Shown: positions 38,101 to 53,092, counted from the first letter of the stretch. The stretch is DNA of 64,000 nt from Steromphala cineraria (GCA_916613615.1 OU744731.1:52428645-52492644), one strand, 5' to 3'. Program-made: numbers and translations. The notes: generated by a model from the letters alone, not told the origin.

Positions 38101-41100
38101 TTTCTGATCATTTTCTCTCAACCATTGATCAGGTAACACAGTAACACACATAAAGGGAACATTGAATGTTTTAATTAATTCGAAGCAACTTGTGATTTGC
38201 AAGACTAAACATTTAAATTTCTCACGAATTATAATTGGGTTTTTTAATAAGTTTAAAGCTATAGCTACTCAAACATTTGTAAATTATTATTTTCTTACTA
38301 ACTTTCTAATCTTCCTCTTTTGTCGTTTGGATATTGGATATTTAATTTATTTAAGTAAGATCCACTAGTTGAGTATGTTTTATTCAAGTCATTGTCTTAA
38401 AGACAAGTGAAGAATTTGTACAATTTCGTCAAAACATTCTTATCTTAGCCTTAGCTACGTATGTTTAACCCTTTCACAAGGCACATTAACAAGTTTGATT
38501 ACAATCACATAGGTTGAGAAGGAACCAGGTTATTACTGAATTCCTTAAAGACGAGATAACGTTTGATATGTTGTAGGCTACCTAAACTGCCGACAGGTTA
38601 CAGCCAACATGATGATACTAGTTAGGAAGTACACTGGCAGTGTATCGAGTGCAAGTCTTGATGGATCTGTGGAACCACGGACAATGGAAGACCTGTTCAG
38701 GTAACCCAAGTGTAATGCTTGAAATATCTTGCTGAGGAATCAAGAGTGTAATATTGTCTTCTTAATGAGGAACGAAGAGTGTAATATTGTCTTCTTGCTA
38801 AGGAATCTAGAATGTAATATTGTCTTCCTGCTGAGGAATGAGGATGTAATATTGTTTTCTTGCTAAGGAATGAAGAGTGTAATATTGTCTCCTTGCTGAG
38901 GAATCAAGAGTGTAATATGGTCTTCTTGCCGAGGAATCAACAGTGTAATATTGTCTTCTTGCTGAGGAATCAAGTGTCTAATATTGTCTTCTTGCTGGGT
39001 AATCAAGAGTGTAATATTGTTTTCTTGCTTGGTAATCAAGAGTGCAATATAGTTTTCTTGCTGATGAATCATGAGCGTAATATTGGCTACTTGTTGGGGA
39101 ATCAAGTGTTAAATGTGGGTTTCTTTCTGAGGAAAGAAGAGTGTTATAATATTTTCTTGCTGAGGAATCAAGTGTCTAATGTTGTTTTCTTGCTTGGTAA
39201 CCAAGAGTGTAATGTTGTCTTCTTTCTGAGGACTTAAGAGTCAAGAGTTTAATTTGTTGGCTAGGGGTTGTCGGCTAAGGTGCGTTCACTAAAAAGTGGC
39301 GGGGATCCCCTTTTGAGGTTTAATTTAAACAAACATTCAGGGGTTGGGTCTTGGGGTTATTGTATCCCTTTTCTCCAATGGGTTATTAGGTTATAAATTC
39401 AAAATGATAAACAAAATTCAAGCAATATGCACTTGAACAGGTGTTGTCGTGATAGCTATTTGGATAGTTTTCTGATCATTTTCTCTCAACCATTGATCAG
39501 GTAACACAGTAACACACATAAAGGGAACATTGAATGTTTTAATTAATTCGAAGCAACTTGTGATTTGCAAGACTAAACATTTAAATTTCTCACGAATTAT
39601 AATTGGGTTTTTTAATAAGTTTAAAGCTATAGCTACTCAAACATTTGTAAATTATTATTTTCTTACTAACTTTCTAATCTTCCTCTTTTGTCGTTTGGAT
39701 ATTGGATATTTAATTTATTTAAGTAAGATCCACTAGTTGAGTATGTTTTATTCAAGTCATTGGCTTAAAGACAAGTGAAGAATTTGTACAATTTCGTCAA
39801 AACATTCTTATCTTAGCCTTAGCTACGTATGTTTAACCCTTTCACAAGGCACATTAACAAGTTTGATTACAATCACATAGGTTGAGAAGGAACCAGGTTA
39901 TTACTGAATTCCTTAAAGACGAGATAACGTTTGATATGTTGTAGGCTACCTAAACTGCCGACAGGTTACAGCCAACATGATGGTACTAGTTAAGAAGTAC
40001 ACTGGCAGTGTATCGAGTGCAAGTCTTGATGGATCTGTGGAACCACGGACAATGGAAGACCTATTCAGGTAACCCAAGTATAATGCTTGAAATATCTTGC
40101 TGAGGAATCAAGAGTGTAATATTGTCTTCTTAATGAGGAACGAAGAGTGTAATATTGTCTTCTTGCTAAGGAATCTAGAATGTAATATTGTCTTCCTGCT
40201 GAGGAATGAGGATGTAATATTGTTTTCTTGCTAAGGAATGAAGAGTGTAATATTGTCTCCTTGCTGAGGAATCAAGAGTGTAATATGGTCTTCTTGCCGA
40301 GGAATCAACAGTGTAATATTGTCTTCTTGCTGAGGAATCAAGTGTCTAATATTGTCTTCTTGCTGGGTAATCAAGAGTGTAATATTGTTTTCTTGCTTGG
40401 TAATCAAGAGTGCAATATAGTTTTCTTGCTGATGAATCAAGAGCGTAATATTGGCTACTTGTTGGGGAATCAAGTGTTAAATGTGGGTTTCTTTCTGAGG
40501 AAAGAAGAGTGTAATAATATTTTCTTGCTGAGGAATCAAGTGTCTAATGTTGTTTTCGTGCTTGGTAACCAAGAGTGTAATGTTGTCTTCTTTCTGAGGA
40601 CTTAAGAGTCAAGAGTTTAATTTGTTGGCTAGGGGTTGTCGGCTAAGGTGCGTTCACTAAAAAGTGGCGGGGATCCCCTTTTGAGGTTTAATTTAAACAA
40701 ACATTCAGGGGTTGGGTCTTGGGGTTATTGTATCCCTTTTCTCCAATGGGTTATTAGGTTATAAATTCAAAATGATAAACAAAATTCAAGCAATATGCAC
40801 TTGAACAGGTGTTGTCGTGATAGCTATTTGGATAGTTTTCTGATCATTTTCTCTCAACCATTGATCAGGTAACACAGTAACACACATAAAGGGAACATTG
40901 AATGTTTTAATTAATTCGAAGCAACTTGTGATTTGCAAGACTAAACATTTAAATTTCTCACGAATTTTAATTGGGTTTTTTAATAAGTTTAAAGCTATAG
41001 CTACTCAAACATTTGTAAATTATTATTTTCTTACTAACTTTCTAATCTTCCTCTTTTGTCGTTTGGATATTGGATATTTAATTTATTTAAGTAAGATCCA

Positions 41101-44100
41101 CTAGTTGAGTATGTTTTATTCAAGTCATTGTCTTAAAGACAAGTGAAGAATTTGTACAATTTCGTCAAAACATTCTTATCTTAGCCTTAGCTACGTATGT
41201 TTAACCCTTTCACAAGGCACATTAACAAGTTTGATTACAATCACATAGGTTGAGAAGGAACCAGGTTATTACTGAATTCCTTAAAGACGAGATAACGTTT
41301 GATATGTTGTAGGCTACCTAAACTGCCGACAGGTTACAGCCAACATGATGATACTAGTTAGGAAGTACACTGGCAGTGTATCGAGTGCAAGTCTTGATGG
41401 ATCTGTGGAACCACGGACAATGGAAGACCTGTTCAGGTAACCCATGTGTAATGCTTGAAATATCTTGCTGAGGAATCAAGAGTGTAATATTGTCTTCTTA
41501 ATGAGGAACGAAGAGTGTAATATTGTCTTCTTGCTAAGGAATCTAGAATGTAATATTGTCTTCTTGCTGAGGAATGAGGATGTAATATTGTTTTCTTGCT
41601 AAGGAATGAAGAGTGTAATATTGTCTCCTTGCTGAGGAATCAAGAGTGTAATATGGTCTTCTTGCCGAGGAATCAACAGTGTAATATTGTCTTCTTGCTG
41701 AGGAATCAAGTGTCTAATATTGTCTTCTTGCTGGGTAATCAAGAGTGTAATATTGTTTTCTTGCTTGGTAATCAAGAGTGCAATATAGTTTTCTTGCTGA
41801 TGAATCAAGAGCGTAATATTGGCTACTTGTTGGGGAATCAAGTGTTAAATGTGGGTTTCTTTCTGAGGAAAGAAGAGTGTAATAATATTTTCTTGCTGAG
41901 GAATCAAGTGTCTAATGTTGTTTTCGTGCTTGGTAACCAAGAGTGTAATGTTGTCTTCTTTCTGAGGACTTAAGAGTCAAGAGTTTAATTTGTTGGCTAG
42001 GGGTTGTCGGCTAAGGTGCGTTCACTAAAAAGTGGCGGGGATCCCCTTTTGAGGTTTAATTTAAACAAACATTCAGGGGTTGGGTCTTGGGGTTATTGTA
42101 TACCTTTTCTCCAATGGGTTATTAGGTTATAAATTCAAAATGATAAACAAAATTCAAGCAATATGCACTTGAACAGGTGTTGTCGTGATAGCTATTTGGA
42201 TAGTTTTCTGATCATTTTCTCTCAACCATCGATCAGGTAACACAGTAACACACATAAAGGGAACATTGAATGTTTTAATTAATTCGAAGCAACTTGTGAT
42301 TTGCAAGACTAAACATTTAAATTTCTCACGAATTATAATTGGGTTTTTTAATAAGTTTAAAGCTATAGCTACTCAAACATTTGTAAATTATTATTTTCTT
42401 ACTAACTTTCTAATCTTCCTCTTTTGTCGTTTGGATATTGGATATTTAATTTATTTAAGTAAGATCCACTAGTTGAGTATGTTTTATTCAAGTCATTGTC
42501 TTAAAGACAAGTGAAGAATTTGTACAATTTCGTCAAAACATTCTTATCTTAGCCTTAGCTACGTATGTTTAACCCTTTCACAAGGCACATTAACAAGTTT
42601 GATTACAATCACATAGGTTGAGAAGGAACCAGGTTATTACTGAATTCCTTAAAGACGAGATAACGTTTGATATGTTGTAGGCTACCTAAACTGCCGACAG
42701 GTTACAGCCAACATGATGATACTAGTTAGGAAGTACACTGGCAGTGTATCGAGTGCAAGTCTTGATGGATCTGTGGAACCACGGACAATGGAACCCCTGT
42801 TCAGGTAACCCAAGTGTAATGCTTGAAATATCTTGCTGAGGAATCAAGAGTGTAATATTGTCTTCTTAATGAGGAACGAAGAGTGTAATATTGTCTTCTT
42901 GCTAAGGAATCTAGAATGTAATATTGTCTTCCTGCTGAGGAATGAGGATGTAATATTGTTTTCTTGCTAAGGAATGAAGAGTGTAATATTGTCTCCTTGC
43001 TGAGGAATCAAGAGTGTAATATTGTCTTCTTGCCGAGGAATCAACAGTGTAATATTGTCTTCTTGCTGAGGAATCAAGTGTCTAATATTGTCTTCTTGCT
43101 GGGTAATCAAGAGTGTAATATTGTTTTCTTGCTTGGTAATCAAGAGTGCAATATAGTTTTCTTGCTGATGAATCAAGAGCGTAACATTGGCTACTTGTTG
43201 GGGAATCAAGTGTTAAATGTGGGTTTCTTTCTGAGGAAAGAAGAGTGTAATAATATTTTCTTGCTGAGGAATCAAGTGTCTAATGTTGTTTTCTTGCTTT
43301 GTAACCAAGAGTGTAATGTTGTCTTCTTTCTGAGGACTTAAGAGTCAAGAGTTTAATTTGTTGGCTAGGGGTTGTCGGCTAAGGTGCGTTCACTAAAAAG
43401 TGGCGGGGATCCCCTTTTGAGGTTTAATTTAAACAAACATTCAGGGGTTGGGTCTTGGGGTTATTGTATCCCTTTTCTCCAATGGGTTATTAGGTTATAA
43501 ATTCAAAATGATAAACAAAATTCAAGCAATATGCACTTGAACAGGTGTTGTCGTGATAGCTATTTGGATAGTTTTCTGATCATTTTCTCTCAACCATTGA
43601 TCAGGTAACACAGTAACACACATAAAGGGAACATTGAATGTTTTAATTAATTCGAAGCAACTTGTGATTTGCAAGACTAAACATTTAAATTTCTCACGAA
43701 TTATAATGGGTTTTTTTAATAAGTTTAAAGCTATAGCTACTCAAACATTTGTAAATTATTATTTTCTTACTAACTTTCTAATCTTCCTCTTTTGTCGTTT
43801 GGATATTGGATATTTAATTTATTTAAGTAAGATCCACTAGTTGAGTATGTTTTATTCAAGTCATTGTCTTAAAGACAAGTGAAGAATTTGTACAATTTCG
43901 TCAAAACATTCTTATCTTAGCCTTAGCTACGTATGTTTAACCCTTTCACAAGGCACATTAACAAGTTTGATTACAATCACATAGGTTGAGAAGGAACCAG
44001 GTTATTACTGAATTCCTTAAAGACGAGATAACGTTTGATATGTTGTAGGCTACCTAAACTGCCGACAGGTTACAGCCAACATGATGATACTAGTTAAGAA

Positions 44101-45362
44101 GTACACTGGCAGTGTATCGAGTGCAAGTCTTGATGGATCTGTGGAACCACGGACAATGGAAGACCTGTTCAGGAAACCCAAGTGTAATGCTTGAAATATC
44201 TTGCTGAGGAATCAAGAGTGTAATATTGTCTTCTTAATGAGGAACGAAGAGTGTAATATTGTCTTCTTGCTAAGGAATCTAGAATGTAATATTGTCTTCC
44301 TGCTGAGGAATGAGGATGTAATATTGTTTTCTTGCTAAGGAATGAAGAGTGTAATATTGTCTCCGTGCTGAGGAATCAAGAGTGTAATATTGTGCCGAGG
44401 AATCAACAGTGTAATATTGTCTTCTTGCTGAGGAATCAAGTGTCTAATGTTGTTTTCTTGCTTGGTAACCAAGAGTGTAATGTTGTCTTCTTTCTGAGGA
44501 CTTAAGAGTCAAGAGTTTAATTTGTTGGCTAGGGGTTGTCGGCTAAGGTGCGTTCACTAAAAAGTGGCGGGGATCCCCTTTTGAGGTTTAATTTAAACAA
44601 ACATTCAGGGGTTGGGTCTTGGGGTTATTGTATCCCTTTTCTCCAATGGGTTATTAGGTTATAAATTCAAAATGATAAACAAAATTCAAGCAATATGCAC
44701 TTGAACAGGTGTTGTCGTGATAGCTATTTGGATAGTTTTCTGATCATTTTCTCTCAACCATTGATCAGGTAACACAGTAACACACATAAAGGGAACATTG
44801 AATGTTTTAATTAATTCGAAGCAACTTGTGATTTGCAAGACTAAACATTTAAATTTCTCACGAATTATAATTGGGTTTTTTAATAAGTTTAAAGCTATAG
44901 CTACTCAAACATTTGTAAATTATTATTTTCTTACTAACTTTCTAATCTTCCTCTTTTGTCGTTTGGATATTGGATATTTAATTTATTTAAGTAAGATCCA
45001 CTAGTTGAGTATGTTTTATTCAAGTCATTGTCTTAAAGACAAGTGAAGAATTTGTACAATTTCGTCAAAACATTCTTATCTTAGCCTTAGCTACGTATGT
45101 TTAACCCTTTCACAAGGCACATTAACAAGTTTGATTACAATCACATATGTTGAGAAGGAACCAGGTTATTACTGAATTCCTTAAAGACGAGATAACGTTT
45201 GATATGTTGTAGGCTACCTAAACTGCCGACAGGTTACAGCCAGCATGATGATACTAGTTAGGAAGTACACTGGCAGTGTATCGAGTGCAAGTCTTGATGG
45301 ATCTGTGGAACCACGGACAATGGAAGACCTGTTCAGGTAACCCAAGTGTAATGCTTGAAATA
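35150..45362. repeat. Macrosatellite copies 3-10 in tandem
   Basis: Eight copies of the ~840-bp segment start near 35150, 36518, 37886, 39254, 40622, 41990, 43358 and 44522. The first seven are spaced exactly 1,368 bp; the last interval is 1,164 bp because about six 33-mers are deleted at a junction reading TATTGTGCCGAGG near 44393. Copy-specific changes: the exon donor GT is changed to GA in the copy ending near 44172 (CAGGAAACCC), and the copy near 42795 has GAACCC for GAAGAC. Copies are nearly identical, indicating recent amplification or homogenisation. Confidence 0.93.
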
Positions 45363-48300
45363 TCTTGCTGAGGAATCAAGAGTGTTATATTGTCTTCTTA
45401 ATGAGGAACGAAGAGTGTAATATTGTCTTCTTGCTAAGGAATCTAGAATGTAATATTGTCTTCCTGCTGAGGAATGAGGATGTAATATTGTTTTCTTGCT
45501 AAGGAATCAAGAGTGTAATATTGTCTCCTTGCTGAGGAATCAAGAGTGTAATATTGTCTCCTTGATGATGAATCAAGAGTGTGATATTGTCTTCTTAATG
45601 AGGAACGAATAGTGTAATATTGTCTTCTTGCTAAGGAATCTAGAATGTAATATTGTCTTCCTGCTGAGGAATGAGGATGTAATATTGTTTTCTTGCTAAG
45701 GAATCAAGAGTGTAATATTGTCTCCTTGCTGAGGAATCAAGAGTGTAATATTGTCTCCTTGATGATGAATCAAGAGTGTGATATTGTCTTCTTGCTGAGA
45801 AATCAAGATTGTAATATTGTCTTCTTGCTGATGAATCAAGATTGTAATATTGTCTTCTTGCTGATGAATCAAGAGTGTAATATTGTCTTCTTGCTAAGGA
45901 ATCAAGAGTTTAATATCGTCTCCTTGCTGATGAATCAAGAGTGTAATATTGTCTCCTTGCTGATGAATCAAGAGTGTAATATTGTTTTCTTGCTGAGGAA
46001 TCAAGAGTGTAATATTGTCTCCTTGATGATGAATCAAGAGTGTGATATTGTCTTCTTGCTGAGAAATCAAGAGTTTAATATTGTCTCCTTGCTGATGAAT
46101 CAAGATTGTAATATTGTCTTCTTGCTGATGAATCAAGAGTGTAATATTGTCTTCTTGCTAAGGAATCAAGAGTTTAATATCGTCTCCTTGCTGATGAATC
46201 AAGAGTGTAATATTGTCTCCTTGCTGATGAATCAAGAGTGTAATATTGTTTTCTTGCTGAGGAATCAAGAGTGTAATATTGTCTCCTTGCAGAAGAATCA
46301 AGAGTGTAATATTGTCTCCTTGTTGAGAAATCAAGACTTTAATATCGTCTTCTTGCTGAGGAATCAAGAGTGTAATATTGTCTCCTTGCTGATGAATCAA
46401 GAGTGTAATATTGTCTTCTTGCTGATGAATCAAGAGTGTAATGATGTCTCCTTGCTGAGAAATTAAGAGTTCAATATCGTCTTCTTGCTGAGGAATCAAG
46501 AGTGTAATATTGTCTCCTTGCTGATGAAACAAAAGTGTAATATTGTTTTCTTGCTGAGAAATCAAGAGTTTAATATCGTCTTCTTGCTGAGGAATCAAGA
46601 GTGTAATATTGTCTCCTTGCTGATGAATCAAGAGTGTAGTATTGTCTTTTTGCTAAGGAAATCATGAGTGTGATATTTGCTTCTTGCTGAGGAATGAAAA
46701 GTGTAATATTGTCTTTTTGCTAAGAAATCAAGAGTCTAATAATGTTTTCTTTCTGAGGAAATTAAGAGTGTGATATTTGCTTCTTGCTAATGAATCAAGA
46801 GTGCAATTTTGTCTTCTTGCTGAGAAATCAAGACTTTAATATCGTCTTCTTGCTAATGAATCAAGAGTGTAATATTGTCTTCTTGCTGATGAATCAAGAG
46901 TGTAATATTGTCTTCTTGCTGATGAATCAAGAGTGTAATATTGTCTCCTTGCTAAGGAATCAAGAGTGTAATATTGTCTCCTTGCTGAGGAATTAAGAGT
47001 GTAATATTGTCTTCTTGCTGAGGCAATCAAAAGTGTAATATTGTTTTCTTGCTGAGGATATCAAGAATGTAATAATGTTTTCTTGCTGAGATATGAAGAG
47101 TGTAATATTGTCTTCTTGCTAAGGGATGAAGAGCGTAATATTGTCTTCTTTCTGAGGTATCAAGAGTGTGATATTGTCTTTTTGCTGAGGAATCAAGAGA
47201 GAAATTATAATATGTTTTCTTCATAAGGAATCAACAGTGTAATATTGTCTTCTTGCTGAGGAATGAAGAGTGTAATATTGTCTCCTTGCTGATGAATCAA
47301 GAGTGTAATATTGTCTTCTTGCTGATGAATCAAGAGTGTAATGATGTCTCCTTGCTGAGAAATTAAGAGTTTAATATCGTCTTCTTGCTGAGGAATCAAG
47401 AGTGTAATATTGTCTCCTTGCTGATGAAACAAAAGTGTAATATTGTCTTCTTGCTGAGGAATCAAGTGTCTAATATTGTCTTCTTGCTGGGTAATCAAGA
47501 GTGTAATATTGTTTTCTTGCTTGGTAATCAAGAGTGCAATATAGTTTTCTTGCTGATGAATCAAGAGCGTAATATTGGCTACTTGTTGAGGAATCAAGTG
47601 TTAAATGTGGGTTTCTTTCTGAGGAATGAAGAGTGTGATATTTGCTTCTTGCTAAGGAATCAAGAGTGTAATATTGTCTCCTTGCTAAGGAATCAACAGT
47701 GTAATATTGTCTCCTTGCTGAGGAATCAAGAGTGTAATATTGTCTCCTTGCTGATGAATCAAGAGTGTGATATTGTCTTCTTGCTGAGAAATCAAGAGTT
47801 TAATATTGTCTCCTTGCTGATGAATCAAGACTGTAATATTGTCTTCTTGCTGATGAATCAAGAGTGTAATATTGTCTTCTTGCTAAGGAATCAAGAGTTT
47901 AATATCGTCTCCTTGCTGATGAATCAAGAGTGTAATATTGTCTCCTTGCTGATGAATCAAGAGTGTAATATTGTTTTCTTGCTGAGGAATCAAGAGTGTA
48001 ATATTGTCTCCTTGCAGAGGAACCAATAGTGTAATATTGTCTGAAGAGCGTAATATTGTCTTCTTGCTGAGGAATCAACAGTGTAATATTGTCTTCTTGC
48101 TGAGGAATCAAGTGTCTAATATTGTCTTCTTGCTGGGTAATCAAGAGTGTAATATTGTTTTCTTGCTTGGTAATCAAGAGTGCAATATAGTTTTCTTGCT
48201 GATGAATCAAGAGCGTAACATTGGCTACTTGTTGGGGAATCAAGTGTTAAATGTGGGTTTCTTTCTGAGGAAAGAAGAGTGTAATAATATTTTCTTGCTG

Positions 48301-48391
48301 AGGAATCAAGTGTCTAATGTTGTTTTCTTGCTTTGTAACCAAGAATGTAATGTTGTCTTCTTTCTGAGGACTTAAGAGTCAAGAGTTTAAT
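45363..48391. repeat. 33-bp repeat block between macrosatellite clusters
   Basis: About 3 kb of 33-mers without the non-repeat segment. It holds two consecutive copies of a short block (from about 45400 and 45600, with the marker TTGATGATGAATC) and, from 47027, a partial copy of the 1,063-bp unit. Around 48030 the sequence jumps mid-unit (TATTGTCTGAAGAGCG), an apparent recombination junction between two array types. Confidence 0.85.
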
Positions 48392-50396
48392 TTGTTGGCT
48401 AGGGGTTGTCGGCTAAGGTGCGTTCACTAAAAAGTGGCGGGGATCCCCTTTTGAGGTTTAATTTAAACAAACATTCAGGGGTTGGGTCTTGGGGTTATTG
48501 TATCCCTTTTCTCCAATGGGTTATTAGGTTATAAATTCAAAATGATAAACAAAATTCAAGCAATATGCACTTGAACAGGTGTTGTCGTGATAGCTATTTG
48601 GATAGTTTTCTGATCATTTTCTCTCAACCATTGATCAGGTAACACAGTAACACACATAAAGAGAACATTGAATGTTTTAATTAATTCGAAGCAACTTGTG
48701 ATTTGCAAGACTAAACATTTAAATTTCTCACGAATTATAATTGGGTTTTTTAATAAGTTTAAAGCTATAGCTACTCAAACATTTGTAAATTATTATTTTC
48801 TTACTAACTTTCTAATCTTCCTCTTTTGTCGTTTGGATATTGGATATTTAATTTATTTAAGTAAGATCCACTAGTTGAGTATGTTTTATTCAAGTCATTG
48901 TCTTAAAGACAAGTGAAGAATTTGTACAATTTCGTCAAAACATTCTTATCTTAGCCTTAGCTACGTATGTTTAACCCTTTCACAAGGCACATTAACAAGT
49001 TTGATTACAATCACATAGGTTGAGAAGGAACCAGGTTATTACTGAATTCCTTAAAGACGAGATAACGTTTGATATGTTGTAGGCTACCTAAACTGCCGAC
49101 AGGTTACAGCCAACATGATGATACTAGTTAAGAAGTACACTGGCAGTGTATCGAGTGCAAGTCTTGATGGATCTGTGGAACCACGGACAATGGAAGACCT
49201 GTTCAGGTAACCCAAGTGTAATGCTTGAAATATCTTGCTGAGGAATCAAGAGTGTAATATTGTCTTCTTAATGAGGAACGAAGAGTGTAATATTGTCTTC
49301 TTGCTAAGGAATCTAGAATGTAATATTGTCTTCCTGCTGAGGAATGAGGATGTAATATTGTTTTCTTGCTAAGGAATGAAGAGTGTAATATTGTCTCCGT
49401 GCTGAGGAATCAAGAGTGTAATATTGTGCCGAGGAATCAACAGTGTAATATTGTCTTCTTGCTGAGGAATCAAGTGTCTAATGTTGTTTTCTTGCTTGGT
49501 AACCAAGAGTGTAATGTTGTCTTCTTTCTGAGGACTTAAGAGTCAAGAGTTTAATTTGTTGGCTAGGGGTTGTCGGCTAAGGTGCGTTCACTAAAAAGTG
49601 GCGGGGATCCCCTTTTGAGGTTTAATTTAAACAAACATTCAGGGGTTGGGTCTTGGGGTTATTGTATCCCTTTTCTCCAATGGGTTATTAGGTTATAAAT
49701 TCAAAATGATAAACAAAATTCAAGCAATATGCACTTGAACAGGTGTTGTCGTGATAGCTATTTGGATAGTTTTCTGATCATTTTCTCTCAACCATTGATC
49801 AGGTAACACAGTAACACACATAAAGGGAACATTGAATGTTTTAATTAATTCGAAGCAACTTGTGATTTGCAAGACTAAACATTTAAATTTCTCACGAATT
49901 ATAATTGGGTTTTTTAATAAGTTTAAAGCTATAGCTACTCAAACATTTGTAAATTATTATTTTCTTACTAACTTTCTAATCTTCCTCTTTTGTCGTTTGG
50001 ATATTGGATATTTAATTTATTTAAGTAAGATCCACTAGTTGAGTATGTTTTATTCAAGTCATTGTCTTAAAGACAAGTGAAGAATTTGTACAATTTCGTC
50101 AAAACATTCTTATCTTAGCCTTAGCTACGTATGTTTAACCCTTTCACAAGGCACATTAACAAGTTTGATTACAATCACATAGGTTGAGAAGGAACCAGGT
50201 TATTACTGAATTCCTTAAAGACGAGATAACGTTTGATATGTTGTAGGCTACCTAAACTGCCGACAGGTTACAGCAAGCATGATGATACTAGTTAAGAAGT
50301 ACACTGGCAGTGTATCGAGTGCAAGTCTTGATGGATCTGTGGAACCACGGACAATGGAAGACCTGTTCAGGTAACCCAAGTGTAATGCTTGAAATA
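48392..50396. repeat. Macrosatellite copies 11 and 12
   Basis: Segments start near 48392 and 49556, 1,164 bp apart, with the same TATTGTGCCGAGG deletion junction (near 49425) as copies 9-10. Both lie 5,034 bp from their counterparts at 43358 and 44522, so the pair was duplicated together with the 33-mers around it. Confidence 0.92.
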
Positions 50397-52227
50397 TCTT
50401 GCTGAGGAATCAAGAGTGTAATATTGTCTTCTTAATGAGGAACGAATAGTGTAATATTGTCTTCTTGCTAAGGAATCTAGAATGTAATATTGTCTTCCTG
50501 CTGAGGAATGAGGATGTAATATTGTTTTCTTGCTAAGGAATCAAGAGTGTAATATTGTCTCCTTGCTGATGAATCAAGACTGTAATATTGTCTCCTTGCT
50601 GATGAATCAAGAGTGTGATATTGTCTTCTTGCTGAGAAATCAAGAGTTTAATATTGTCTCCTTGCTGATGAATCAAGACTGTAATATGGTCTTCTTGCTG
50701 ATGAATCAAGAGTGTAATATTGTCTTCTTGCTAAGGAATCAAGAGTTTAATATCGTCTCCTTGCTGATGAATCAAGAGTGTAATATTGTCTCCTTGCTGA
50801 TGAATCAAGAGTGTAATAATATTTTCTTGCTGAGGAATCAAGAGTGTAATATTGTCTCCTTGCAGAGGAATCAAGAGTGTAATATTGTCTCCTTGTTGAG
50901 AAATCAAGACTTTAATATCGTCTTCTTGCTGAGGAATCAAGAGTGTAATATTGTCTCCTTGCTGATGAAACAAAAGTGTAATATTGTTTTCTTGCTGAGA
51001 AATCAAGAGTTTAATATCGTCTTCTTGCTGAGGAATCAAGAGTGTAATATTGTCTTCTTGCTAAGGAATCAAGAGTGTGATATTTGCTTCTTGCTAAGGA
51101 ATCAAGAGTGTAATATTGTCTCCTTGCTAAGGAATCAAGAGTGTAATATTGTCTCCTTGCTGAGGAATCAAGAGTGTAATATTGTCTTCTTGCTGAGGCA
51201 ATCAAAAGTGTAATATTGTTTTCTTGCTGAGGATATCAAGAATGTAATAATGTTTTCTTGCTGAGATATGAAGAGTGTAATATTGTCTTCTTGCTAAGGA
51301 ATGAAGAGCGTAATATTGGCTTCTTTCTGAGGAATCAAGAGTGTGATATTGTCTTTTTGCTGAGGAATCAAGAGAGAAATTATAATATGTTTTCTTCATA
51401 AGGAATCAACAGTGTAATATTGTCTTCTTTCTGAGGAATGAAGAATGTAATATTGTCTTCTTTCTGAGGAATCAAGAGTGTGATATTGTCTTTTTGCTAA
51501 GGAATGAAGAGAGTAATTATAATTTGTTTTCTTCATAAGGAATCAACAGTGTAATATTGTCTTCTTGCTGAGGAATGAAGAGCGTAATATTGTCTTCTTG
51601 CTGAGGAATCAACAGTGTAATATTGTCTTCTTGCTGAGGAATCAACAGTGTAATATTGTCTTCTTGCTGAGGAATCAAGAGTCTAATATTGTCTTCTTGC
51701 TGGGTAATCAAGAGTGTAATATTGTCTTCTTGCTGAGGAATGAAGAGCGTAATATTTTCTTCTTTCTGAGGAATGAAGAATGTAATATTGTCTTCTTTCT
51801 GAGGAATCAAGAGTGTGATATTGTCTTTTTGCTAAGGAATGAAGAGAGTAATTATAATTGTTTTTCTTCATAAGGAATCAACAGTGTAATATTGTCTTCT
51901 TGCTGAGGAATGAAGAGCGTAATATTGTCTTCTTGCTGAGGAATCAACAGTGTAATATTGTCTTCTTGCTGGGTAATCAAGAGTTGATATTGTTTTCTTG
52001 CTTGGTAATCAAGAGTGCAATATAGTTTTCTTGCTGATGAATCAAGAGCGTAATATTGGCTACTTGTTGGGGAATCAAGTGTTAAATGTGGGTTTCTTTC
52101 TGAGGAAAGAAGAGTGTAATAATATTTTCTTGCTGAGGAATCAAGTGTCTAATTTTGTTTTCTTGCTGGGTAACCAAGAGTGTAATGTTGTCTTCTTTCT
52201 GAGGACTTAAGAGTCAAGAGTTTAATT

Positions 52228-53092
52228 TGTTGGCTAGGGGTTGTCGGCTAAGGTGCGTTCACTAAAAAGTGGCGGGGATCCCTTTTTGAGGTTTAATTTA
52301 AACAAAAATTCAGGGGTTGGGTCTTGGGGTTATTGTATCCCTTTTCTCCAATGGGTTATTAGGTTATAAATTCAAAATGATAAACAAAATTCAAGCAATA
52401 TGCACTTGAACAGGTGTTGTCGTGATAGCTATTTGGATAAATGCCCCTGTGAACAATTCTCTGAGTTTTCTGATAACTTTCTCTCAACCATTGATCAGGT
52501 AACACAGTAACACACATAAAGGGAAAATTGAATGTTTTAATTAATTCGAAGCAACTTGTGATTTGCAAGACTAAACATTTAAATTTCTCACGAATTATAA
52601 TGGTTTTTTTTAATAAGTTTAAAGCTATAGCTACTCAAACATTTGTTAATTATTATTTTCTTACTAACTTTCTAATCTTCCTCTTTTGTCGTTTGGATAT
52701 TGGATATTTAATTTATTTAAGTAAGATCCACTAGTTGAGTATGTTTTATTCAAGTCATTGTCTTAAAGACAAGTGAAGAATTTGTACAATTTCGTCAAAA
52801 CATTCTTATCTTAGCCTTAGCTACGTATGTTTAACCCTTTCACAAGGCACATTTACAAGTTTGATTACAATCACATAGGTTGAGAAGGAACCAGGTTATT
52901 ACTGAATTCCTTAAAGACGAGATAACGTTTGATATGTTGTAGGCTACCTAAACTGCCGACAGGTTACAGCCAACATGATGATACTAGTTAAGAAGTACAC
53001 TGGCAGTGTATCGAGTGCAAGTCTTGATGGATCTGTGGAACCACGGACAATGGAAGACCTGTTCAGGTAACCCAAGTGTAATGCTTGAAATA
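52228..53092. repeat. Macrosatellite copy 13, transitional form
   Basis: This copy keeps about 25 bp (AATGCCCCTGTGAACAATTC and following bases, near 52440) that are missing from copies 1-12 but present in the diverged edge copy at 53783-54660. Like copies 1-12, it lacks the 27-bp stretch inside the exon-like block (exon 52975-53066). It is therefore intermediate between the edge copy and the amplified form. Confidence 0.88.
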
